Shown here: piece by piece, positions 15,292-22,571 of the stretch
Position numbering within the stretch: position 1 is the first letter of the stretch
How the letters are laid out: the number at the start of each line of letters is the position of its first letter
Made by a program: the position numbers and the translations under genes
The notes under the pieces: generated by a model
What the model saw: only the letters and a program-made list of their open reading frames with translations
What the model was told of the DNA's origin: nothing
The model's database searches: none
Source of the DNA: Candidatus Methylomirabilota bacterium
GTDB taxonomy: Bacteria > Methylomirabilota > Methylomirabilia > Rokubacteriales > CSP1-6
DNA length: 48,364 nt
Reading direction: 5' to 3'
Assembly (NCBI GenBank): GCA_036002485.1
Contig: DASYTI010000014.1
Coordinates: forward strand, 1-48,364

Positions 15292-15939
15292 ATGAGCCCC
15301 GGCGGACACCTGGTCACCACAGTCCTGGCCTGTGGTGCCGTCTACGGTGTAACGGGCTCAGCCCCACTGACCGCTGGCCTGGCAGCGGGCGGTTTTTTCA
15401 TCGACGTCGACCACGTTCTGGACTATGTCCTCTTCGAGCGCCGCTTCCATTTCTCTCCCCGCGCCTTCCTCCGTCACTACCTCGAGGGTCGGGCGCGCCG
15501 GCTCGTGCTCGTGCTCCACTCCTGGGAGCTCATGGGCCTGCTCGCCCTTGCCGCCCTGGTGACGGGCTCGGTCTGGCTCTGGGGATATGTGCTCGGGATG
15601 GCCCTGCATCTGCCCCTGGACGTGAAGTTCAACGGACGCCTGACCAATCAGGGCCTCGTGCCCTTCTATAGCTTCGTCTATCGCTGGCGGCGAGGCTTCC
15701 TTGGCTCACGCATGATCGAGCAGAAGCCGCTGGCGCGGCTCCACGAGGGCTTCTGGGTGATCTTCTTCCGCGGGGCCCGCCTGAGGAATCCGCAAGTCCA
15801 CGCGGTGCACCAGCCCCCTCTGGCCGAGCGCGTGCTGCGGAGCCCGGCCTCGCCTACGACTGCGCGGGAGGCGGGCCGCTTACCAGCGTCCAGTCATCCA
15901 CGCCCGCGACGTCTGGAGGTTCGGCCGAAGTCGTCGTGA
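15292..15939 (+). CDS. integral membrane protein, possibly DUF457/YdjM-like metal-dependent hydrolase
   Basis: 215 residues with hydrophobic segments at the N-terminus and around residues 70-105. Acidic and His residues are embedded in the membrane segments: FFIDVDHVLDYVLF, RLVLVLHSWELMGLL and ALHLPLDVKFNGRLT. They resemble the DxDH/H..H pattern of bacterial membrane-bound 'LexA-regulated hydrolase' (YdjM/DUF457) proteins. The last 45 residues are Pro/Arg-rich and overlap the convergent small gene, so that tail is unlikely to be conserved. Enzymatic activity is inferred from motif resemblance only. Confidence 0.6.
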   Translation: MSPGGHLVTTVLACGAVYGVTGSAPLTAGLAAGGFFIDVDHVLDYVLFERRFHFSPRAFLRHYLEGRARRLVLVLHSWELMGLLALAALVTGSVWLWGYVLGMALHLPLDVKFNGRLTNQGLVPFYSFVYRWRRGFLGSRMIEQKPLARLHEGFWVIFFRGARLRNPQVHAVHQPPLAERVLRSPASPTTAREAGRLPASSHPRPRRLEVRPKSS

Positions 15940-16135
15940 GGGTCCGCCCCTTGCTGGGCGAGAACCAGACCCACTCGAGAGACCCGTCACCGGCCACGGC
16001 TTCCCCCATTTCGGGGCCGGACGTTCCGGTCTCCTTCCGCTCGGCGCGGCGCGCCTTCTTGGCCTCCTGCTTCGCCTTGCGCGCGTCTTCCTTGCGCCGG
16101 CGATCTCCTCGGTACATCCCTGGGCGTCCTGCCAT
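15854..16135 (-). CDS. small highly basic/charged protein, unknown function
   Basis: 93 residues from ATG 16135, preceded by GAGGAG at suitable spacing; an adjacent ATG at 16138 is also possible. The N-terminal half is extremely charged (GDRRRKEDARKAKQEAKKAR..) and probably a long helix. The second half contains SLEWVWFSPSKGRTL and DDWTLVSGPPP. No domain recognised. It overlaps the 3' end of the convergent membrane-protein gene by 86 bp. Confidence 0.5.
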   Translation of the reverse strand: MAGRPGMYRGDRRRKEDARKAKQEAKKARRAERKETGTSGPEMGEAVAGDGSLEWVWFSPSKGRTLTTTSAEPPDVAGVDDWTLVSGPPPAQS

Positions 16136-16232
16136 CATGCTCCTCTTATTTGGTCGTGGTGCTCATGATAACCGGGGCCTCAGGTCTCTGGCCCACAATT
16201 GTGCTTCGTACCGCCTGCCGTTGCTGCTTTCT

Positions 16233-16334
16233 CGCTTTCGCTGTGACAATTCTTAACCTTCGCTCGCCTCGCCTTCGGCCCTCTCTGCGCTTTCGCTGTG
16301 ACAGTTTTTAACTTTCGCTCGCCTCGCCTTCGGC
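16233..16334. repeat. direct repeat of about 47 bp, two copies
   Basis: Copies at 16233-16279 and 16288-16334 share CGCTTTCGCTGTGACA followed by TTCGCTCGCCTCGCCTTCGG, separated by 8 bp. They lie between the small charged protein and the altronate-dehydratase-family gene, next to that gene's stop codon. The rest of the gap (16136-16232) shows no gene. Confidence 0.7.
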
Positions 16335-16344
16335 TCAGCTCGCA

Positions 16345-17889
16345 CTACATTACCGGCCCGATGATCCACGGCGCAAACTCCTCTTCACCCACGCCCGACA
16401 GCTCGCTCTTCGAGCGCTTGCCCGAGGCCACGGCGATGATCTCCTCGAAGATCTGTCGGCCGACTTCAGGCAGCGGGGTGCCCTCGAGGATGACGCCGCA
16501 GTTGATGTCCATGTCCTCCTGCATGTGCCGGTACATGAGCGAGTTGGTGGCGAGCTTGATCGAGGGCACGGGCTTGCAGCCAAAGACCGAGCCGCGCCCG
16601 GTGGTGAAGCAGATCAGATTGCAGCCGCCCGCCACCAGCCCCGTGATGGACACCGGATCGTGACCCGGCGTGTCCATGAAGACGAAGCCGCGCGTGGTGA
16701 TGGGCTCGCCGTAGAGGAACACGTCCATCATCGGCGTGGTGCCGCCCTTGGTAACCCCGCCCAGACTCTTCTCGAAGACGGTGGTGATGCCCCCCGCCTT
16801 GTTGCCGGGGGCGGGGTTGTTGTCCATGCGCTCGATGCCGCGGCAGTACCACTCCCACCACTTGTACCGGTCGATGAGCTTCTTGGCCACCGCCTCGCTG
16901 ACGGCCCGGCGGATGAGCAGATGCTCGGCGCCATAGATCTCGGGCGTCTCGGCGAGCACTCCCGTGCCGCCGTAGCGGACCAGCTCGTCCACCGCCCAGC
17001 CGAGGGCGGGATTGGCGGTGATCCCGCTATTGCTGTCGGAGCCACCGCAGTTGGTCGCGAGCATGATCTCGGAGATGGGCTGCTTCGACCGCGTGGCCGC
17101 GTTGGCCATGGGCAGGAGCTTGGCGACCTCGGCCGCGGCCCTGTCGACCGTCTTTCTGATGCCCCCGGCCTCCTGGATATTGATAACCATGGGCTTGCGT
17201 TCGGGATGCCCGGGCGCGGCCATGCGCTGCTTGTCGACCATGACCGCCGCCTGATTGACCTCGCAGCCGAGGCCAACCAGGATATAGGCGGCGACGTTCG
17301 GATGCTTGGCATAGCCGGCGAGGACGCGCTGGAGGGCCATGTGATCCTCGCCAAAGAGCTCGGTGCCGCAGCCGGACTTGTGGGTGACGGCGAGCACCCC
17401 GTCGATGTTCGGATAGTCCCGGGACACGTCGCGGAACTTGTCCTTGACGAACTGGCTCACGCTGGCCGAGCAGTTGACCCCTGAGATGATGGCGACGTAG
17501 TTGCGCGTGCCGACGCGCCCGTCGTCCCGGAGATAGCCGTCGAAGTAGCGCATGCTCGCGGGAGGGTAGAAGTCGACTGGTCGCACGTCGGTCCCGATCT
17601 CGTACTCGCGCTGCAGATCGCCCACGGCCAGGTTCTGGGTGTGGACGTGATCGCCCACGGCGATGTCCGCTGTGGCGAATCCGATGACCTGCCCGTAGCG
17701 CCGCACCTCCTCGCCGCGGGCGCGCGCATGGCGCGCCACCTTGTGCCCCGGCCGGATGTCCTGACGGACCTCGATGCGCCCGCCCGCGTCCTCGAGCACG
17801 GTGCCGGCGGGAATCTCCTTCTTGGCGATGGCCACGTCATCGGCGGGGTTGAGCACGATGGCGACTTCGGTGATCGCGCAGGTTGCCAT
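16345..17889 (-). CDS. UxaA-family (altronate/galactarate dehydratase-type) hydro-lyase
   Basis: 514 residues. The N-terminal ~95 residues form a SAF-type domain (AIAKKEIPAGTVLEDAG..VRQDIRPGHKVA..HVHTQNLA), followed by the large domain: GYLRDDGRVGTRNYVAIIS, NCSASVSQFV, VTHKSGCGTELFGEDH, LVGLGCEVNQ, ATNCGGSDSNSGITANPALG and FMDTPGHDPVSITGLVAGG. The Gly-Cys-Gly and NCGGSD motifs with conserved Cys are those of iron-dependent sugar-acid dehydratases, which remove water from altronate or galactarate. Sequence alone does not fix the sugar acid. It is monocistronic here. Confidence 0.92.
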   Translation of the reverse strand: MATCAITEVAIVLNPADDVAIAKKEIPAGTVLEDAGGRIEVRQDIRPGHKVARHARARGEEVRRYGQVIGFATADIAVGDHVHTQNLAVGDLQREYEIGTDVRPVDFYPPASMRYFDGYLRDDGRVGTRNYVAIISGVNCSASVSQFVKDKFRDVSRDYPNIDGVLAVTHKSGCGTELFGEDHMALQRVLAGYAKHPNVAAYILVGLGCEVNQAAVMVDKQRMAAPGHPERKPMVINIQEAGGIRKTVDRAAAEVAKLLPMANAATRSKQPISEIMLATNCGGSDSNSGITANPALGWAVDELVRYGGTGVLAETPEIYGAEHLLIRRAVSEAVAKKLIDRYKWWEWYCRGIERMDNNPAPGNKAGGITTVFEKSLGGVTKGGTTPMMDVFLYGEPITTRGFVFMDTPGHDPVSITGLVAGGCNLICFTTGRGSVFGCKPVPSIKLATNSLMYRHMQEDMDINCGVILEGTPLPEVGRQIFEEIIAVASGKRSKSELSGVGEEEFAPWIIGPVM

Positions 17890-18042
17890 GAACGCCTCCC
17901 TGGGTCCGTCGGTCTGCCGCAGAATCTACAGGCCGCGCAGGATCTTTGCAACGACCTTCACCCGACACCCATCTCTCCCCATCACCGGAGCTGACAGCGT
18001 GCCTCTCCCTTTCCCCCTCTCCACCTCGGCCGGCCACCCCCC

Positions 18043-18087
18043 TTCCCTCTCCCCCATCGGGGGAGAGGGCCAGGGTGAGGGGGCAAG
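18043..18087. repeat. intergenic GGGGAGAGGG palindrome
   Basis: CCCTTCCCTCTCCCCCATCG then GGGGAGAGGGCCAGGGTGAG: a hairpin with a CATC-type loop. It lies in the 422 bp gap 17890-18311. The rest of that gap holds pyrimidine-rich sequence and, on the minus strand around 18110-18210, a short frame (TMGTVTGAATPPGLKMLKKS) that may be a gene remnant but is too short to name. Confidence 0.65.
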
Positions 18088-18311
18088 TCCCTACACCTTC
18101 TTCCCCGTCATCGAAATGCCCAATCGTCAGCGCACTTTTCTTAAGCATCTTGAGCCCCGGCGGCGTGGCCGCCCCGGTCACGGTACCCATTGTTTTCGCC
18201 GCCGCAAACAGCGCCCACGGCTATTTTCGTTTGGGCGAACGGGCAGGATAAGAGACACACCGCTACCGACTTGACCGCGGCCGCCTTGCCGTCCATATTC
18301 TCGGCACCGCC

Positions 18312-19655
18312 ATGGCTTCAGGGCCCAAGACCCAGTACACGAAGAGCGGCGATCTCCACATCGCCTACCAGGTAACGGGGAGTGGTCCGCTCGACCTCGT
18401 CTTCGTCCCCGGCTTCGTGTCACACCTCGAGTGCCAGTGGGAGCATCCGTGGTCGGCCCGCTTCCTCGAGCGCTTAGGATCCTTCTCCCGTCTTATCCGC
18501 TTCGACAAGCGCGGCACGGGGCTCTCCGACCGGGTCGGCGGGATTCCCACCCTCGAGCAGCGGCTGGACGACGTGCGGGCCGTCATGGACGCCGTGGGTT
18601 CGGAGCGGGCGGCCCTCCTCGGTGTCTCCGAGGGCGGGCCGATGTCGCTACTCTTCGCTGCGACGTATCCCGAGCGCACGTCGGCGCTCGTGCTCTACGG
18701 CTCCTATGCGCGCCGCGCCTGGGCCCCGGAGCATACCTCCGGGCGCACCGAGCAGGAATGGCAGGCGATGATCGACTCTATTGAGAGGGGATGGGGCGAC
18801 CCCGGAGGCCTCGATATCGACCTGTGGGCACCCAGCGCGGCCGGAGACGAAGGCTACCTGCAGTGGGCGTCCACGTACCGGAGGCTGGCGGCGAGCCCTG
18901 GCGCCGCGGTGACGGTGATGCAGATGAACAAGGAGATCGACGTCCGCGCCATCCTGCCCGCTGTCCGGGTGCCGACCCTGGTGCTGCATCGAACGGGCGA
19001 TCGCGTGACCCGAACCGAGCAGTCACGGTACCTGGCCGAGCACGTGCCGGGCGCGCGGTTCGTCGAGCTTTCCGGCATCGACCATATCCCCTGGGTGGGC
19101 GACGCCGACGCCGTCGTGGACGAGATAGAGGAATTCCTCACCGGCACACGCCACGAGACCGAGATCGACCGGGTGCTGGCGACCGTGCTCTTCACCGACA
19201 TCGTGGGCTCGACGGAGCGGGCGGCGGCGCTCGGCGACCGCAAGTGGCGGGATCTGCTCGACGGCTACTACGCGCTCGCCCGGCGGGAGCTGGCCCGCTT
19301 TCGCGGCCGCGAGGTGGACACGGCCGGCGACGGGTTCTTCGCAGCCTTCGACGGGCCGGCCCGCGGCATCAGATGCGCCCAGGCGATCAGCGCAGGAGTC
19401 CGCCCGCTCGGCATCGAGGTGCGAGCGGGGCTGCACACCGGCGAGTGCGAGGTCATCGGCCAGAAGGTCGGTGGCATCGCCGTCCATATCGGCGCCCGCG
19501 TGGCCGGGCTGGCCAAACCGGGCGAGGTCCTCGTCTCGAACACCGTGAAGGATCTCGTCGCCGGCTCGGGCCTGGCTTTCGAGGAGCGCGGCGCGCACAC
19601 CCTCAAGGGCGTCCCCGGCGAGTGGCGTCTTTACGCACTGATGCGGGCCGCCTGA
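18312..19655 (+). CDS. alpha/beta-hydrolase fused to class III adenylate/guanylate cyclase
   Basis: 447 residues in two domains. Residues 1-275: alpha/beta-hydrolase with LVFVPGFVSHLE, RFDKRGTGLSD, nucleophile elbow GVSEGG (Ser106) and SGIDHIPWVGD (His). Residues 290-447: class III cyclase domain with VLFTDIVGSTERAAALGD (Asp296), EVDTAGDGFFAAF (Asp340), RAGLHTGECE and IAVHIGARVAGLA. The combination, also known from actinobacteria and proteobacteria, suggests a soluble sensor: the hydrolase domain may bind or cleave a small lipid-like signal and control cNMP synthesis. No cyclic-nucleotide receptor is adjacent. Confidence 0.93.
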   Translation: MASGPKTQYTKSGDLHIAYQVTGSGPLDLVFVPGFVSHLECQWEHPWSARFLERLGSFSRLIRFDKRGTGLSDRVGGIPTLEQRLDDVRAVMDAVGSERAALLGVSEGGPMSLLFAATYPERTSALVLYGSYARRAWAPEHTSGRTEQEWQAMIDSIERGWGDPGGLDIDLWAPSAAGDEGYLQWASTYRRLAASPGAAVTVMQMNKEIDVRAILPAVRVPTLVLHRTGDRVTRTEQSRYLAEHVPGARFVELSGIDHIPWVGDADAVVDEIEEFLTGTRHETEIDRVLATVLFTDIVGSTERAAALGDRKWRDLLDGYYALARRELARFRGREVDTAGDGFFAAFDGPARGIRCAQAISAGVRPLGIEVRAGLHTGECEVIGQKVGGIAVHIGARVAGLAKPGEVLVSNTVKDLVAGSGLAFEERGAHTLKGVPGEWRLYALMRAA

Positions 19656-19696
19656 TCCCAGCATCCGCTCCGTGCATCGTCCCACAAGGAGAAGCC

Positions 19697-20089
19697 ATGA
19701 AGAAGAAGATCGCGAGCCCGCATGTGCCCGACCCGCCTCCCCAGACATGGTCCAACTGCCTCGTGGTCGGCAATCAGGTCTTTGTCGCCGGCATGGTCGC
19801 CCGCGACGGGAGCGGGGTGATCGGTGGGGACAGCATGTATGGCCAGGCCAAGGCCATCTTCGGCAAGATCAAGCACCTGATGGAAGCTGCGGGCGGGACC
19901 ATGGATGACATCGTCAAGGTGCAGATCTTCGTGACGGACATCAAGCGGCGCGAGGAGGTCTGGAAGGCGCGGCGCGAGGTGTTTACCGGCGATTTTCCGG
20001 TGTCGACGTTGGTGGAGGTGAGCGCATTGGCGGCGCCCGAGCTTCTGGTCGAGGTCGAGGCGATTGGGGTGCTGGGCGCGGGGAAGTAG
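19697..20089 (+). CDS. RidA/YjgF-family protein
   Basis: 130 residues, ATG 19697 after AAGGAGAAGCC. RidA features: SNCLVVGNQVFVAGMVA, AKAIFGKIKHLMEAAGGTMD, DIVKVQIFVTDI, REVFTGDFPVSTLVEVSALA and LVEVEAIGVL. RidA proteins hydrolyse reactive enamines/imines from PLP enzymes and some act in catabolic pathways. The Arg normally close to the C-terminal 'P..R.tv.v' motif is replaced (PVSTLVEV), so this belongs to a divergent, possibly non-imine-deaminase subfamily. It lies 41 bp after the cyclase fusion, probably in the same transcript. Confidence 0.85.
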   Translation: MKKKIASPHVPDPPPQTWSNCLVVGNQVFVAGMVARDGSGVIGGDSMYGQAKAIFGKIKHLMEAAGGTMDDIVKVQIFVTDIKRREEVWKARREVFTGDFPVSTLVEVSALAAPELLVEVEAIGVLGAGK

Positions 20090-20105
20090 ATCGCCGAGGT
20101 AGACC

Positions 20106-20349
20106 ACCCCTCACCCTGCCCTCTCCCCTGAGGGGAGAGGGATGTGTTTGTCACCCAGCTCGCTCCGTTCAGGGGAGAGGGATGTGTTTGCCACCCTGCC
20201 CACTTCCCATGAGGGGAGAGATGTGGAGTTATCCGCGCGTAGCTTCTCTTATCCCTCTCCCCTATCGGGGGAGAGGGTAGGGTGAGGGGGCAAGAACCGC
20301 GGGCTCACTCGGCCCCTCACCCTGCCTTCTCCCCTGAGGGGAGAGGGAT
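20106..20349. repeat. cluster of intergenic GGGGAGAGGG palindromes
   Basis: The gap between the RidA and sulfite-oxidase-like genes is almost entirely repeat. Units are seen at about 20106-20142, 20169-20181 (partial), 20195-20221 (partial), 20249-20290 and 20313-20350. Full units have the form CACCCTGCCCTCTCCCCTGA then GGGGAGAGGGAT; one is in inverse order (AGGGTGAGGGGG at its right). Spacing is irregular and the intervening sequence is not spacer-like. It may form transcript 3' hairpins for the two convergent genes. Confidence 0.75.
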
Positions 20350-20364
20350 ACAAAAGATGAGGGC

Positions 20365-21006
20365 TTACTTGGCGCGGAGCTTGCGAGCGGCCTCGGCGCG
20401 CATCTGCTGCATGGCGCGCGTCTCCTGGTCGGAGTAGCGCTCGTCCTTCCAGGGGTCGGCGTGCATGTGGTAGCCGTTGACCTCCCAGAAGCCGGGCGGA
20501 TTCACGTCGAGGAACTCGAAGCCGCGCAGCCACTTGGCGCTCTTCCAGAAGTAGAGCTTGGGCACGACCAGCCGGAGGGGCCCGCCGTGATCAGGCGCGA
20601 GGTCCTGGCCGTCGTGCTTGAGGGCCAGGACCACGTCGTCGTCCACGAGATCGCCCAGGGGCAGGTTGGTCGTATAGTCGGGATCGGCGTGGATCATGAC
20701 GAACTTCGCCTCGGGCTTGAGGCGCACCCGCTTCATGATCTCGCGGATGTGCACTCCCTCGAACCGATTGTCCAGGCGCGACCAGCGGGTCACGCAGTGA
20801 ATGTCGCAGGCGACTTCCGTGCGCGGGAGCTCGAGGAACTCCTCCCAGGTCCAGGACACGTCCTCCTCGACCAGGCCGAAGCAGCGGAAGGTCCAGGTCC
20901 TGGGGTTGAATTTCGGCGTGAGCCCGTAGGTCAGCACGGGCCACTTGGTGGTCAGCACCTGGCCCGGTGGCGTGCGCTTGGCCAGTTCGTCCGCGGTCTC
21001 GCTCAT
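20365..21006 (-). CDS. sulfite-oxidase-like molybdopterin oxidoreductase
   Basis: 213 residues, a stand-alone molybdenum-cofactor domain of the sulfite oxidase superfamily. Visible: WPVLTYGLTPKFNPRTWTF, WTWEEFLELPRTEVACDIHC with the Mo-ligand Cys71 in DIHCVTRWS, WSRLDNRFEGVHIREIM, DLAPDHGGPLRLVVPKLYFW then KSAKWLRGFEFLD. It has no signal peptide, haem or dimerisation domain and so belongs to the small cytosolic 'sulfite oxidase-like' group with unknown electron partner. It follows the selenocysteine redoxin by 50 bp in the same direction, so the two may be co-expressed. Confidence 0.9.
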   Translation of the reverse strand: MSETADELAKRTPPGQVLTTKWPVLTYGLTPKFNPRTWTFRCFGLVEEDVSWTWEEFLELPRTEVACDIHCVTRWSRLDNRFEGVHIREIMKRVRLKPEAKFVMIHADPDYTTNLPLGDLVDDDVVLALKHDGQDLAPDHGGPLRLVVPKLYFWKSAKWLRGFEFLDVNPPGFWEVNGYHMHADPWKDERYSDQETRAMQQMRAEAARKLRAK

Positions 21007-21055
21007 GTCGGCTCCTCAGGCGTAGCATCCCATATCGCCCGGCACGCCGAGCGCG

Positions 21056-21580
21056 CTATTTCTCTGCCAGGAGCCTCCGGATCAGGGCTTCCGTCTCCGC
21101 ATAGGCGCCCTCACCCACGTGGACGAATCGGACTATCCCACGCTTGTCGATCATGGCCATGGCCGGCCAGTACCGGTTCTTGAAGCGCTTCCAGATGACG
21201 AAGTCATTGTCCTGGACCACCGGATAGGCGACCTTGAGGTCGCGCGTCGCCTGCACGACCTTGTCCAAGGGCCGCTCCCAGGTGAATTCGGGGCAGTGCA
21301 CGCCCACGATGGTCAGCCCCGCCTTCTCGTACTTCGCGTGCCAGTCCCGCAACTGCGGGATCACGTTCTTGCAGTTGTATCAGCCGAAAGTCCAGAACTC
21401 GACGATGACGACGCGCCCCCGGAGCTTCTCGAGGCTGAGAGGCTCGCTATTGATCCACGGGCCCCCCGTGATCTCCGGAGCCCGCTCACCGTCTCGCAAC
21501 CCGATGGCCTGGGCCGCCCCCGGCCCCAACACTCCGGCCAGGAGCGCGGCCGCCAGCACCCACACGCCTGTTGCCTTCAT
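21056..21580 (-). CDS. exported thioredoxin-fold redoxin with selenocysteine active site (UxxC)
   Basis: Two frames (a 5' part ending at TGA 21380-21382 and a 3' part to 21056) are in phase and join into a 174-residue protein when that TGA is read as Sec: ..VVIVEFWTFG-U-YNC-KNVIPQLRDW... Relatives in the TlpA/AhpC-TSA group have WTFGCYNC here, so UGA replaces exactly the first redox Cys (Sec67, Cys70). ATG 21580 starts a signal peptide (MKATGVWVLAAALLAGVLG, cut after AAQA), so the enzyme acts in the periplasm. Downstream IVGVHCPEF, VVQDNDFVIWKRFKNRYWPA and IDKRGIVRFVHVGEGAY are normal redoxin segments including the cis-Pro loop. A SECIS-like hairpin follows the UGA. Likely a thiol/selenol oxidoreductase or peroxide reductase. 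Confidence 0.87.
21345..21382 (-). promoter_or_regulatory. bacterial SECIS element of the redoxin selenoprotein
   Basis: In the minus-strand transcript UGA (21382-21380) is followed by 19 nt, then UCCCGC (21360-21355), loop AGUU (21354-21351) and GCGGGA (21350-21345). It is a GC-rich 6 bp stem whose loop carries GU. The loop G is 26 nt from the UGA, inside the usual bacterial SECIS range. A weaker lower stem (GUG/CAC) is possible around it. Confidence 0.75.
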
Positions 21581-21697
21581 GAACCGCCTCCTCCTGGGGG
21601 GCTCGAATCCCTCCCCGGTGCTCATCTTACAGGGGTCTGCCTTCCGGGTTGGACGTCTCCAGGGCCGTGGGCGGTTCGCGGGGCCCGGGCGAAGAGG

Positions 21698-21726
21698 TTG
21701 GATACCCCCGTCCGACCCCCTATAAT
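21698..21726 (+). promoter_or_regulatory. sigma-70-type promoter for the NYN-domain gene
   Basis: TTGGAT (21698-21703), a 17 bp spacer, then a perfect TATAAT (21721-21726). It stands out in this GC-rich sequence and points at the NYN gene, whose ATG is 80 bp downstream. Confidence 0.7.
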
Positions 21727-21806
21727 AATGATGGCGAACGGGTGGGCATGGGCCCGCCCCGATTCACTGACGCCGTTGAGCATTACCCGAACAGGAAAGG
21801 CAATGG

Positions 21807-22568
21807 ATGAGCGATGACAGGAAGCTGGCGATGTTCATGGATTTCGAGAACATCGTCCGGGGAGTGAAGGAAGCGCAGTACAAGCAGTTCGAGATCAAGC
21901 TGGTCCTGGAAAGACTGGTCGAGAAGGGCAAGATCATGGTCAAGCGGGCGTACGCGGACTGGAACCGCTACGCGGAGTACAAGCGCCCCTTCCACGAGCA
22001 CGCCATCGAGCTGATCGACGTCCCCCAGAGCCGGTACAGCGGCAAGAACTCGGCGGACATCCGCATGGTCGTGGACGCCATGGACCTCGCGTACGCCAAG
22101 CAGCACGTGGACTGCTTCGCCCTGGTCTCCGGCGACTCGGACTTCTCGCCGTTGGTCTCCAAGCTCCGCGAGAACGACCGCTACGTGATCGGGCTCGGGG
22201 TCAAGTCCTCCTCGTCGGAGCTGCTCGTGGGCAACTGCGACGAGTTCATCTTCTACGAGGATCTGATCAGGGAGTCGAAGAAGACCACGGCCCTTCGGGG
22301 ACTGCCGGAGAAGAAGATGGAGGCCATGACCCAGCTCATCGAGGCCATCCAGGCCCTGCAGCGCGAGAACAAGGACACCCTCTGGGGCTCCATGGTCAAG
22401 CAGACCATGCAGCGGAAGAATCCCGCCTTCAACGAGTCCTACTACGGGTACTCGACCTTCTCGAAGCTGCTCGAGGAGGCGGCTAAGCAGAAGATCGTGA
22501 CGCTGGAGCGGGATGCGCGGAGCGGGACGTACATCATCACGTCGGTCGAGGAGGGTCGCGCGGCGTAG
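21807..22568 (+). CDS. NYN-domain (PIN-like) RNase family protein with C-terminal winged-helix/LOTUS-like region
   Basis: 253 residues, ATG 21807 preceded by AGGAAAGG. The NYN domain (about 1-155) shows its acidic active-site residues: AMFMDFENIVRG, KNSADIRMVVDAMDLAY, DCFALVSGDSDFSPLVSKLR and VIGLGVKSSSSELLVGNCDE. These proteins are predicted Mg2+-dependent RNases. The last ~90 residues (ALQRENKDTLWGSMVKQTMQ.., SYYGYSTFSKLLEEAAKQ) look like an OST-HTH/LOTUS domain, which binds RNA. Together this suggests RNA processing or decay. A strong promoter precedes it, and it is convergent with the ABC permease gene. Confidence 0.92.
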   Translation: MSDDRKLAMFMDFENIVRGVKEAQYKQFEIKLVLERLVEKGKIMVKRAYADWNRYAEYKRPFHEHAIELIDVPQSRYSGKNSADIRMVVDAMDLAYAKQHVDCFALVSGDSDFSPLVSKLRENDRYVIGLGVKSSSSELLVGNCDEFIFYEDLIRESKKTTALRGLPEKKMEAMTQLIEAIQALQRENKDTLWGSMVKQTMQRKNPAFNESYYGYSTFSKLLEEAAKQKIVTLERDARSGTYIITSVEEGRAA

Positions 22569-22571
22569 GGG

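Noticed and set aside
20106-20349. CRISPR-like array of repeated units
   Set aside because: Units are palindromic, variable in length and irregularly spaced, with no uniform spacers and no cas genes.
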